NCBI RefSeq assembly: GCF_000756655.1
Contig: NZ_ARXU01000013.1
Coordinates: forward strand, 40,721-104,720
Direction: 5' to 3'
Source: Alcanivorax jadensis T9
GTDB taxonomy: Bacteria > Pseudomonadota > Gammaproteobacteria > Pseudomonadales > Alcanivoracaceae
Length of the DNA stretch: 64,000 nt
Position numbers and translations under genes: made by a program. The notes beneath the pieces were generated by a model that searched no databases, had not been told where the DNA came from, and was given only the letters and a program-made list of their open reading frames with translations. Positions 53,128-61,458 of the stretch are shown piece after piece (the stretch's first letter is position 1; every line of letters starts with the position of its first letter).

Positions 53128-53343
53128 GGTGCCTCCTGTGATTTCCATTGCTCTGGCAGCGGCCAGGGTGTCGTGACTTGGGGGTCACTTCCGATGGTAT
53201 ACAGGGTGTTGCGGGAGGCAATGACAGAAACTGCCGCTGTACGCTGCGGTCAAGTCAGGGGTGCTGTGGTGCCGGGATTTGCACGACAGGCATAACGGCA
53301 TCTGAACCACAGAGAGCGCCGCTCCTACGATGTAACGGGTAGT

Positions 53344-53775
53344 TCAGGTGCTTGCCTTGAACACCATCGACGCTGAATTCAGGCAATAGCGCAGTCCCGT
53401 CGGGGGCGGGCCATCGGGGAATACGTGGCCCAGGTGGCCGTCGCAGCGGGCACAACGGATTTCTACCCGAACCATGCCGTGGCTGCTGTCACGTAGTTCG
53501 CGGATATGCTCCGGGTCAAAGGGCTGGTAGAAGCTGGGCCAGCCGGTGCCGGATTCGAATTTGGCGTTGGCGGCAAAGAGTGGCAGGTCGCACAGTTTGC
53601 AGTGGTAAGCACCGTCTTCCTTGTTGTCCAGCAGGCCGCCGCAGAAGGGCGGCTCGGTTCCCTGATTGAGCAGGATGCGCTTTTCCTCGTCGGTGAGGTG
53701 CTCTGCTCGTTGCTGTTTCTCGGCGTCGCTAAGCGGCGTGAGATCATGGCCGCTGGCGGAGTGGGCTGCGTTCAT
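53344..53775 (-). CDS. msrB: Peptide-methionine (R)-S-oxide reductase
   Basis: A 143-residue enzyme that reduces R-methionine sulfoxide. Two zinc CxxC pairs (CKLC and CARC), [33 protein letters not shown] with the catalytic Cys, and a resolving-type Cys in PPFCGG. ATG overlaps the msrA stop (ATGA), so msrA-msrB are coupled. Normal length. Confidence 0.95.
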   Translation of the reverse strand: MNAAHSASGHDLTPLSDAEKQQRAEHLTDEEKRILLNQGTEPPFCGGLLDNKEDGAYHCKLCDLPLFAANAKFESGTGWPSFYQPFDPEHIRELRDSSHGMVRVEIRCARCDGHLGHVFPDGPPPTGLRYCLNSASMVFKAST

Positions 53776-54398
53776 TGCGTATCCCCTTTGAGCAGATCGG
53801 GAAAGGCGTGGATGAGTTTTTCCACCTTGGGCCTGGCCACGTGAACGATATAACCCTGGTTAGGGTTGTGGTTGGCAAAGTTCTGGTGGTAATCCTCGCC
53901 GCGATAGAATGTCTCCAGCGGTTCCAGCGTGGTCACGATAGGCGCGGTAAAGGCGCCGGCGTTGTCCAGCTGACGAATATAGGCTTCGGCGACCGCTTTT
54001 TCCTCCGGGCTCTGATAGAAAATGGCGGACCGGTACTGGGTACCCCGGTCGTTGCCCTGGCGGTCTTTCTGGGTGGGGTCGTGGGCCACGGAGAACAATA
54101 CCTTGAGCAGCTGTCCGTAGCTGATTACCTGGCTGTCGTACTCGATTTCCACCACCTCCGCATGGCCGGTGGTGCCGGTGCAGACCGCCTCATAATTGGC
54201 ACGGGCGGCATGACCACCGGCATAACCGGAGGTGACTGCCAGTACGCCATCCAGATTGAGGTAGACCGCTTCCACGCACCAGAAACAGCCCCCCGCCAGT
54301 AGGGCTTTCTGGGTGCCGTCAGTTGGCAGGTCGTCTACCGGATCGGGGAAACGTTCCGGATGAATGGCCAGGGATGTTCCGGGTATCACTGCACTCAT
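53772..54398 (-). CDS. msrA: Peptide-methionine (S)-S-oxide reductase
   Basis: A 208-residue enzyme that repairs S-methionine sulfoxide in proteins. [15 protein letters not shown] carries the catalytic GCFWC near residue 38, then [45 protein letters not shown] and EDYHQNF. RBS GGAGGACACC precedes the ATG. First gene of the msrA-msrB pair. Confidence 0.96.
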   Translation of the reverse strand: MSAVIPGTSLAIHPERFPDPVDDLPTDGTQKALLAGGCFWCVEAVYLNLDGVLAVTSGYAGGHAARANYEAVCTGTTGHAEVVEIEYDSQVISYGQLLKVLFSVAHDPTQKDRQGNDRGTQYRSAIFYQSPEEKAVAEAYIRQLDNAGAFTAPIVTTLEPLETFYRGEDYHQNFANHNPNQGYIVHVARPKVEKLIHAFPDLLKGDTQ

Positions 54399-54421
54399 GG
54401 TGTCCTCCGCTAGTCAGAATG

Positions 54422-54440
54422 CCCCGGCTTGTGGCCGGGG
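54422..54440. terminator. Possible hairpin terminator
   Basis: CCCCGGC TTGTG GCCGGGG stem, upstream of msrA and downstream of the AMACR-like gene on the minus strand. No good T-run, so it may only pause. Confidence 0.35.
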
Positions 54441-54463
54441 GCTCTGCTGGCCTGAAAAAGGGG

Positions 54464-54549
54464 CTGTTGGAGCTTTGCTCGCAAAGCGAAGGTTTCAGGT
54501 TGCACGCAACTTGACCAACCCCTTCGCCTTGCGAGCAAGGCTCCAACAG
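54464..54549. repeat. GTTGGAGC-type inverted repeat
   Basis: CTGTTGGAGCTTTGCTCGC and GCGAGCAAGGCTCCAACAG, with inner AAGCGAAGG / CCTTCGCCTT, form a 29-bp imperfect hairpin just after the AMACR-like gene stop. Same family as 25778-25842. Confidence 0.78.
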
Positions 54550-54558
54550 TGGCTCAGG

Positions 54559-55701
54559 TCAGTCCTGCTTCACTGCGCCGCTGCTGATCAATGTGTCGAT
54601 CTGTTCGTCACTGAAACCGGCCTGGCGAAGAACCGCCTGGCTGTCGGCCCCGGCGCTGGCGGCGGCTTTGATATCGCCGGCGGCGCTGCGCGAGAAGCGC
54701 GGTGTCGGTGCCGGCTGCACGGTGTTGCCGACTGTGACAAAGGAACCTCTTGCCACGTTATGCGGGTGTGAAGGCGCTTCTTCAAGGCTCAATACCGGTG
54801 CAAAGCATACGTCGGTACCTTCCATCAGCGCAGTCCATTCATCACGGCTCTTCTGTTTGATGACCGCCGCCAGTTTTTGTTTCAGTTGCGGCCACATGGC
54901 CGGGTTCATCTGCTGGCCAAAGTCCTCGGCGGGTAACTCTGCAATGCGGCACAGTTCGGCGTAGAACTGCGGCTCAATACTGCCGATGGAAACATATTTG
55001 CCATCTGCGGTTTCGTAGATCTCATAAAAGTGGGCGCCGGAATCGAGCATGTGAGTGCCGCGATTTTCGGTGAACATGCCCTGGGCCTTGAGGCCATAGA
55101 ACATGGCCATGAGGGCGGCGGAGCCTTCTACCATGGAGCTGTCGACCACCTGCCCTTCGCCGGAGCGCTGGGCTTCCAGGGCGGCACAGACCATGCCGAA
55201 GGCGAGCATCATGCCGCCGCCGCCGAAATCACCCACCAGGTTCAGCGGAATGGCGGGCTTTTCCCCCTGGCGGCCCATGGCATGGAGGGCACCGGACAGT
55301 GAGATGTAATTCATGTCGTGACCGGCCGCTTTGGCCAGCGGACCCGTCTGGCCCCAACCGGTCATGCGGCCGTATACCAGTTTTGGATTGCGGGCCAGGC
55401 ACTGTTCCGGGCCGATACCCAGGCGCTCGGTCACACCCGGGCGAAAGCCTTCGAACAGGCCATCGGCGGTTTCACAGAGCTTGAGGACGGTCTCGATGCC
55501 TTCCGGGCTTTTCAGGTCCAGGGCCAGGTTCTGTCGATTGCGGAACAGAACGCTATGGCCGATGGCGGCGTGGGGGTTGCCGCCGGGGCGATCAATGCGG
55601 ATCACGGTGGCGCCCATGTCAGCGAGCATCATGCCGCAGAAGGGGCCGGGGCCGATGCCGGCCAGTTCGATAAAGGTCAGTCCGTTCAGTGGGCCAGTCA
55701 T
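54559..55701 (-). CDS. Alpha-methylacyl-CoA racemase-like (CaiB/BaiF family)
   Basis: A 380-residue family III CoA-transferase-fold enzyme. GPLNGLTFIELAGIGPGPFCGMMLADMGATVIRID opens the fold; GHDMNYISLSGAL and LVGDFGGGGMMLAFGM supply the His and Asp that act as acid/base in the mycobacterial racemase MCR. This points to racemisation of 2-methylacyl-CoA in branched-chain lipid oxidation more than CoA transfer. Lies between repeats and a lipoprotein gene, same strand as msrAB but separated by 160 bp. Confidence 0.87.
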   Translation of the reverse strand: MTGPLNGLTFIELAGIGPGPFCGMMLADMGATVIRIDRPGGNPHAAIGHSVLFRNRQNLALDLKSPEGIETVLKLCETADGLFEGFRPGVTERLGIGPEQCLARNPKLVYGRMTGWGQTGPLAKAAGHDMNYISLSGALHAMGRQGEKPAIPLNLVGDFGGGGMMLAFGMVCAALEAQRSGEGQVVDSSMVEGSAALMAMFYGLKAQGMFTENRGTHMLDSGAHFYEIYETADGKYVSIGSIEPQFYAELCRIAELPAEDFGQQMNPAMWPQLKQKLAAVIKQKSRDEWTALMEGTDVCFAPVLSLEEAPSHPHNVARGSFVTVGNTVQPAPTPRFSRSAAGDIKAAASAGADSQAVLRQAGFSDEQIDTLISSGAVKQD

Positions 55702-55719
55702 AGTCTTTATTTTCCGTTG

Positions 55720-56328
55720 TCAGGGTATCAGAGCATGCTCTTTGAGTGTGTTGCGCAGAGCCGTACATTGGCTCTTGGCAATGGCAACGGTGTTGCTGGC
55801 TTCGTGTGTGGTGGCAATACCGGTCCACAGGGGTTTGCCGTCAGCATTGATCAACTCAGCACCGTGTTGACGTAGTGCCTCGGGAGCTGCTTCCCGGGCC
55901 AGCTCGCCGCCAATACCCACTTGCCAGGTCGGTGTCATTTCACTGGCGGACTGGTCCATGGGGTTGAGGCGATTGCCGCCTGACGGTGGTGCCGCTGCAT
56001 CAATCAACAGATGGGTCAGTTCCACCACCAGAATCCGTTGCACATCATTGCTTTGCGCCCAGTCGAGGATGCGGTTTTTTCCGCCTTCGTACCATAACGG
56101 CAATTCCTGGTGGCTGAGCAAAATGGTCAACGAACTGCTTGAAAATATTTCCTTGCAGGTCAGCTCCCAGGTTTCACGGGTGCCGCCTTCCGGGGTGTGG
56201 GCCACCAGTAGCAATGTTTCCCGGGGAGGATGACTCCCTTCAGCGGTGAAGCGAGTTGTAACTTGAGTGGTGCTGGCACAGCCGGCAACAAGCAGGGCAG
56301 GCAGCAGAAAGCGAAGCAGCGGGCGCAT
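55720..56328 (-). CDS. Unrecognised lipoprotein
   Basis: A 202-residue protein with lipobox LVAGC (residues 13-17). The mature part has a TRETWELTCKEIFSSSSLTILLSHQELPLWYEGG start and QRILVVELTHLLIDAAAPP strand, resembling small periplasmic stress lipoproteins, but no family can be named. Ends 18 bp before the AMACR-like start, so the two may be co-transcribed. Confidence 0.72.
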   Translation of the reverse strand: MRPLLRFLLPALLVAGCASTTQVTTRFTAEGSHPPRETLLLVAHTPEGGTRETWELTCKEIFSSSSLTILLSHQELPLWYEGGKNRILDWAQSNDVQRILVVELTHLLIDAAAPPSGGNRLNPMDQSASEMTPTWQVGIGGELAREAAPEALRQHGAELINADGKPLWTGIATTHEASNTVAIAKSQCTALRNTLKEHALIP

Positions 56329-56444
56329 GATGGATCTCCGGGAGAAAAAGCGGTGTCGCTCGAATCCAGTGTAGCAGTGCCATTGTCAGGGCTCATCCGC
56401 TAACGGCCATACTGCGTCTGTGGTTGTGACAGGGTTGTCAGTAC

Positions 56445-56486
56445 AGCACTGAGTCAGCTTCGCAGATGTTAGGCTGACTCAGTGCT
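56445..56486. other. Perfect 14-bp inverted repeat
   Basis: AGCACTGAGTCAGC and GCTGACTCAGTGCT around a 14-base loop, 14 bp after the ceramidase-like stop and about 115 bp upstream of the lipoprotein gene. No T-run follows on either strand apart from ATTTG, so it is either a weak terminator or an operator. Confidence 0.5.
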
Positions 56487-56500
56487 ATTTGCTGAACGGG

Positions 56501-58486
56501 CTATGGCAAGGGAGCGGACAACACCGACGATTGCGACTGATTGGCACTAACGGAAAAGCGACATGACCTGGAAGGAGAGGGTGTGGCGGGGTACCAGCGC
56601 ACCTCATAACGACCGTGCCCTTTCTCAGTGTCTTGCTGATGCAACAACTGTAACTCGGCGCTGTCATCGCTGATCACTCCATCGTCGCAGTGAACCCCCA
56701 GTAGAGGGCGATATAGTGCCAGTTGATCCGCGGGTTCCGCTTCGAGTAGCAGGCTCCAGTAAGGGCCGGTGGTGGCGTCACCGTCATGTCGCGTTGGCTC
56801 GCTCAACCAACGCCTTGTGCCCGGATTTGCCAGCGAGTCAGGAAAATATTGTCGGCTGAGCAGGGAAAAGGTCTGCTGGGCCGGGATGTCATTGATGTCG
56901 CCTTGTTGTTGCAGTTCCCGGCTCAGCCTTTCGCTCTGCTGAATCAGGAAATCCAGGGTATGTGGACCATAAAGAGTGTGGCCGCCCTCGTAGTACTGGA
57001 GCGCATATTCTTCCGGGGTGACGGCATAACCGAAGTAGCCATTGGCCAGACTGGAAATTTCTACTTTCCAGTCGGTGCCTTCTGGCAGGGTGCTCGCCAC
57101 TGCCTGGCGGAGTCTATTGCCGCTTTCCAGGGTTATTTCCCAGGGCAGGGGAACCAGGACCAGGTCGTTGATGCGCACGATCTGGAACAGGGCCTGGTGG
57201 GGAAAGCGTTCGGCCGGCAGTAACAGTTGCAGTTTGGATAACATCCACTGCTTCGCGCCCTGACAGTTGTCGCTAAAGACCCGCCGGGGCCAGTTTTCCT
57301 TCAGAAACGGGAGATAGGAAATCGGGAAGACTTCGTCGCCGTTGGCGGCGCCGGCCACGGAGGCACCGGCGATGGCCCGTTCGCAAAGTCCGAAGCGGCC
57401 GGGATCGATGTCGTCGAGCAGGTCCTGCTGGCGGCTGGCGACGGCGGTGTTGAGGGTGTCAGTGAGCTGACTTTCCAGGGAATGAAAGAGCTGTGAGGCA
57501 TGTTTGCCCAGTGCCTTGCCGATACGTTCCGCTTCACGGTCGCCGCGCAGGCCCTCTTTCCAGGCCGGATTGTTATCCGCATGGGTTGCCTGGGCGGGGC
57601 CGTGGATGAATTGGGGGTAATCGCTGGCCAGTTCGCTTTCCAGTTGCTCGCTGATCCAGTGCCAGACATCCGCATGGTAGGGACGGGTAAAGGGCGGGAT
57701 GGCAGTGCCGTGGATGGAATAGAGGCTGAGCGCGCCGGCCGGTTCGAAACGGTCGCCCCGGCGTTGATCAATCCGCAGCAGGGTCATGGTGGGGTTCACC
57801 GCCTGCATGGGGTCCGCGGTGGAGGGATCCTGCTCAGGAAAGTTATTGGCCCAGGCCCCGATGGCGCGGTTATGGGTAACGCCAAACAGATCACTTTGGC
57901 CCACGGCAAAGCGCGCTTCGCGCCGGGATTCATAGGCATTGATGACGGCGTCGGCGATACGTTGGCTGAAAAACTCGAACAGGGCCGGGTCGAAGCCCGC
58001 TCGGTTACTGCCGAAGACGTTGTAGAAATCGCTGCCGAGATACTGACCGGGACCGGAGTGGGTGTGGGTAACCAGCAGGGTCACCGCATGGGCGGGCACA
58101 TCGGTATGGTCGGCGATCAGTTCTGCTACCCGGTGGCGCAGCACCAGCGAGCCGCTGCCAAGATCCAGTTGTACGATAGCAAGTGGCGTCTGGCCGGGGC
58201 CTTTCAGGTAGAACGCCCTTGCCTTGAGCCGGGTGCGAAAGCCGTCTGCATCCTTTGCCCAGGCGGAATAACCGAACTTGGGTATGCCGGCGGGCGGCGT
58301 AATGTCCCGTTCAGCGATACCTGCTTTTGCTGTTGAGTCATCTGCTGTTATCGGTTGTACAGGGAATGAGAAAGACAGGTTCTGCCGGGGGTAAAACAGG
58401 AACGGCCAGGCCGTGTGCAGCAAGCCACCGAGAATGCCGGCAAACAAGAGTAATAGCAGTAGGTAGCGGGTGCGCAATATTCGCAT
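56501..58486 (-). CDS. Neutral/alkaline ceramidase-fold membrane-anchored protein
   Basis: A 661-residue protein with an N-terminal hydrophobic anchor (RTRYLLLLLLFAGILGGLLHTAW) and a ceramidase-type N-domain: KAGIAERDITPPAGIPKFGYS, LLVTHTHSGPGQYLGS with the HxH zinc motif near residue 141, and VTHNRAIGAW. Family members cleave the amide of ceramide outside the cell. At the position of the conserved GDxSPN nucleophile motif this protein reads HADNNPAW, so the Ser appears lost and the true substrate may differ. Start is uncertain; several upstream ATGs are in frame but none has a good ribosome site. Confidence 0.78.
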   Translation of the reverse strand: MRILRTRYLLLLLLFAGILGGLLHTAWPFLFYPRQNLSFSFPVQPITADDSTAKAGIAERDITPPAGIPKFGYSAWAKDADGFRTRLKARAFYLKGPGQTPLAIVQLDLGSGSLVLRHRVAELIADHTDVPAHAVTLLVTHTHSGPGQYLGSDFYNVFGSNRAGFDPALFEFFSQRIADAVINAYESRREARFAVGQSDLFGVTHNRAIGAWANNFPEQDPSTADPMQAVNPTMTLLRIDQRRGDRFEPAGALSLYSIHGTAIPPFTRPYHADVWHWISEQLESELASDYPQFIHGPAQATHADNNPAWKEGLRGDREAERIGKALGKHASQLFHSLESQLTDTLNTAVASRQQDLLDDIDPGRFGLCERAIAGASVAGAANGDEVFPISYLPFLKENWPRRVFSDNCQGAKQWMLSKLQLLLPAERFPHQALFQIVRINDLVLVPLPWEITLESGNRLRQAVASTLPEGTDWKVEISSLANGYFGYAVTPEEYALQYYEGGHTLYGPHTLDFLIQQSERLSRELQQQGDINDIPAQQTFSLLSRQYFPDSLANPGTRRWLSEPTRHDGDATTGPYWSLLLEAEPADQLALYRPLLGVHCDDGVISDDSAELQLLHQQDTEKGHGRYEVRWYPATPSPSRSCRFSVSANQSQSSVLSAPLP

Positions 58487-58730
58487 GGAGAATGGTGTTC
58501 CAAGTAATTTGCACCATCGTGCCATATATGGGTTAATTGTGAAATATAACCCTTTGAACGGCGCCATTTCCCTCTTTTTGATACGAAAAGATACGCTCAG
58601 AAACAAAATAGGGTGCCAGCAACCATCCGGCAACATTAAAGCAACGTAACGGCACTCGTTGGATGTTTTAAAGCGCCCCCAATCCTATTTCAATAATTGC
58701 ACAGATCAATCATACCCGAGGGGGGTAACC

Positions 58731-59822
58731 ATGAAAGGATGCATACGACTCTCAGCACTTGCACTTTCTGTGGCCATGGCAAACCAGGCATTCGCAGAAA
58801 ACAAGTCAGAGGACACTACTCGTCAGTACCTGGCGCCTATGGCCAGCTATCTGGTTCTGGACGAAGACCGTGAAATCTCTCGCAAGGGGTTGGGTGCCAG
58901 TCTGATTTATGGCCGTGAGCTGTCTGAACACTGGTGGTGGGAGACCGAGGGCGCCGCATACGGCCTGGATAGCGGCATTGACGGTGCGACCGACTTTTAC
59001 CAATACACGGCCAGCACAGGTCTGGCTTATGCATTCGGTGATCGTGAAGGCTTTACGCCTTTCGTATTGGCAAATATCGGGGCGATCTACAACGATGTAG
59101 TGCCGGACGATGATGATGGTGTAGACCTTCATGCCAACGTTGGCATCGGTGCCGTAACGGGGCCTATCTTCGACAATGGCCTGAAACTGCGCGCTGAAGC
59201 TCGTTACATGTATGACGACTTTGACGGCGTCACTGGAACCCTATCTGAAGACGAAGGCGGCTTCAATGACTGGCGCTTCTCCCTGGGTCTGGAAATCCCG
59301 CTGGGTGTGACCAGGGTGGTTGAAGTCGAGAAGATCGTCTATGAAACCCGTGAAGTGGAAAAAATTGTCGAGAAGCCCTTTGTGGACAGCGATGGCGACG
59401 GTGTGCCGGATGATCGTGACAAGTGCCCGGATACCATTCAGGGCGCCAAAGTCGATTCTGATGGCTGCATGATCACCAACCAGACCATTACCTTCAATAA
59501 TATCAATTTCGAGTTGAACTCCGCGGAGATTACCGCAAGTTCAGGCCCCTCTCTGAACCGTGTGGCCAAGGCGTTGAAGGCGCAGCAAAACTTCAACGTT
59601 GAGATTGCCGGTCATACTGATAGCACCGGTTCTGCGTCTTACAACGAGAAACTGTCTGACGAGCGTGCCAAATCAGTGCGGCAATACCTGATTGAGCAAG
59701 GCATTGATGCGGATCGCCTTACCGCCCGCGGTTACGGTGAAATCGAGCCGATCGCCAGCAACGAAAATCAGTCTGGTCGTGCCATGAATCGTCGCGTCGA
59801 ATTCCGCGTTACTGAGAAATAA
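58731..59822 (+). CDS. OmpA family porin-like protein with TSP3 linker
   Basis: A 363-residue outer-membrane protein: Sec signal ending AFA near residue 22, an eight-strand barrel (residues about 30-205), a coil (VVEVEKIVYETREVEKIVEK), one calcium-type TSP3 repeat (DSDGDGVPDDRDKCPDT, near 230-246) and an OmpA C-domain (residues 262-363: IAGHTDSTGSASYNEKLSDERAKSVRQYL, NRRVEFRV) that binds peptidoglycan. ATG at 58731 follows GAGGGGG. Eleven bp upstream of a TSP3-rich lipoprotein gene, so both are probably co-expressed. Confidence 0.93.
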   Translation: MKGCIRLSALALSVAMANQAFAENKSEDTTRQYLAPMASYLVLDEDREISRKGLGASLIYGRELSEHWWWETEGAAYGLDSGIDGATDFYQYTASTGLAYAFGDREGFTPFVLANIGAIYNDVVPDDDDGVDLHANVGIGAVTGPIFDNGLKLRAEARYMYDDFDGVTGTLSEDEGGFNDWRFSLGLEIPLGVTRVVEVEKIVYETREVEKIVEKPFVDSDGDGVPDDRDKCPDTIQGAKVDSDGCMITNQTITFNNINFELNSAEITASSGPSLNRVAKALKAQQNFNVEIAGHTDSTGSASYNEKLSDERAKSVRQYLIEQGIDADRLTARGYGEIEPIASNENQSGRAMNRRVEFRVTEK

Positions 59823-59833
59823 GGGATAAAGAT

Positions 59834-61267
59834 ATGAACTCGCAAATGAGAATCTTGTTTGCCATGCTCCTGACCGCTTTGTTGGGAATGGGGCTGGCAG
59901 GCTGTGAAGCCGAAGGCGATGGAAGCAGCGTTGGTAACAACAACCCTGTCTCGCGTGACAATGATCAGGACAATGATGGCGTTCCGGATGACGTTGACAA
60001 CTGTCCCGCTAACGCTAATGCCATGCAGGAAGACCAAGATGGTGACGGCATTGGAGATGTCTGCGATGACGACCGTGATGGGGATGGCGAAGACAACCCT
60101 ACCGATAACTGTCCGCTAGTTGCCAATCCGAATCAGGAAGACACCGATGGCGACGGTATCGGTGATGCCTGTGACATGAATAACGATCAAGACAACGACG
60201 GCATCGATGACGGCGTTGATAACTGTCCGACCATCTTCAACCCTGAGCAGAGTGACGTTGACAATGATGGTATCGGTGATGTTTGTGATGATGATGCCGA
60301 TGGCGATGGTATCGATAACAACAACGACAACTGTGTATACACCCCGAACAATGATCAGGTGGATACAGACACTGATGGCATCGGTGATGCGTGCGAAGAT
60401 GACCGCGACGGTGACACCATTCTGGACCCGAATGATAACTGCCTGAACACGCCGAATACGGATCAGGCGGACCAGGATCTGGACGGCATCGGTGATGTGT
60501 GCGATGACGACCGTGATGGTGATGGCATCCCGAACGATACCGATAACTGCCCGTTCACTGCCAATGCGGATCAGGCTGATTCCAATGGCAATGGTATTGG
60601 CGATGTCTGCGATGGCGGTGGTGGCGACCCCACCGATACCGATGGCGATGGCATTCCGGATGTGACTGATAATTGTCCACTGATTCCTAACGCTGATCAG
60701 ACCGATGCGGATGGCGACGGTAAAGGTGATGTGTGTGATGACGATGGTTTCAATTGCGCCGCCACCAACACCTACCAGCAGCTGGGTAATACTGATTACA
60801 CGGCAGACAGTGGTGTTCTGGGTGTTTGCTTGGGTTGCTCCGTAGATGACGAAGCCAATGCGCTGGATGCTAGTAACGCTACCTTTGCGCAAATCAATAT
60901 CGGTGCAGCACTGTTGTACGGCGGCGGATTTGTGGCTGCAGTCGCTAACGATACTTCAATGGACATCGCTGAGAGTGAAGTGGGCTTCGTGATCAGCGAC
61001 CCGTCGTCTCAACTGGTTAACCTGGAACTGCTGGGCAACTTCATCACCATCCGCTTCTTCAACGATGGGGTAGAAGTCGACAGTGCAACCGTCGGTGGCG
61101 GTCTGTTGGATTTGGACCTGCTAGGTTTGGGGGCGAACTCCGATCAGCGTTTCGTTGCCGCACCTGCGTCCAGCCAGGCGTTTGATTCAATCCAGCTTGA
61201 TTACGCTGGCTTGGTAAACGCGAACAAGTCCTTCCGTGTACATGACGTCTGTGTAGGAACTCCCTGA
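59834..61267 (+). CDS. TSP3-repeat calcium-binding lipoprotein
   Basis: A 477-residue lipoprotein (lipobox GLAGC near residue 24). Residues about 40-310 are eight thrombospondin type 3-like units of the DxDxDGIxDxxDNCPxxxNxxQxDxDxDGIGDVCD kind, each with Asp ladders and paired Cys that would bind calcium. Residues 311-477 are a separate globular domain with four more Cys (NCAATNTY, CLGCSVDDEANALDASN, VHDVCVGTP) that I do not recognise. RBS AAGGGA. Follows the OmpA-like gene that carries one such repeat. A strong terminator follows. Confidence 0.85.
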   Translation: MNSQMRILFAMLLTALLGMGLAGCEAEGDGSSVGNNNPVSRDNDQDNDGVPDDVDNCPANANAMQEDQDGDGIGDVCDDDRDGDGEDNPTDNCPLVANPNQEDTDGDGIGDACDMNNDQDNDGIDDGVDNCPTIFNPEQSDVDNDGIGDVCDDDADGDGIDNNNDNCVYTPNNDQVDTDTDGIGDACEDDRDGDTILDPNDNCLNTPNTDQADQDLDGIGDVCDDDRDGDGIPNDTDNCPFTANADQADSNGNGIGDVCDGGGGDPTDTDGDGIPDVTDNCPLIPNADQTDADGDGKGDVCDDDGFNCAATNTYQQLGNTDYTADSGVLGVCLGCSVDDEANALDASNATFAQINIGAALLYGGGFVAAVANDTSMDIAESEVGFVISDPSSQLVNLELLGNFITIRFFNDGVEVDSATVGGGLLDLDLLGLGANSDQRFVAAPASSQAFDSIQLDYAGLVNANKSFRVHDVCVGTP

Positions 61268-61286
61268 TTTCGCATGGGAGTGACTG

Positions 61287-61312
61287 AAAGGGGCCTTCGG
61301 GCCCCTTTTTTT
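61287..61312 (+). terminator. Rho-independent terminator
   Basis: AAGGGGCC TTCG GGCCCCTTTTTTT: UUCG tetraloop hairpin with a seven-base T-run, 20 bp after the TSP3 lipoprotein stop. Confidence 0.92.
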
Positions 61313-61458
61313 GTATGAGATTTTCTGCTGCTAGCCCCTTCACGTGACAGCGGTATTACTATCGACAAAATAATCGCCTGATTCGCCCTGAATCGTTACT
61401 CTGTCTATAAGGCCATTTTTGGCCTCAAGAATGATAATCAGTGCAGTAAGGGGGCATC

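Noticed and set aside
59940..60740. Regularly repeated DNA units that might suggest a CRISPR array
   Set aside because: The periodicity is codon-level repetition of TSP3 units within one open frame; units are not identical and there are no unique spacers.
60116..60892. 258-codon minus-strand frame of repeated IVIHITDTVAI-like units
   Set aside because: Reverse image of the Asp-rich TSP3 repeats in the lipoprotein gene.
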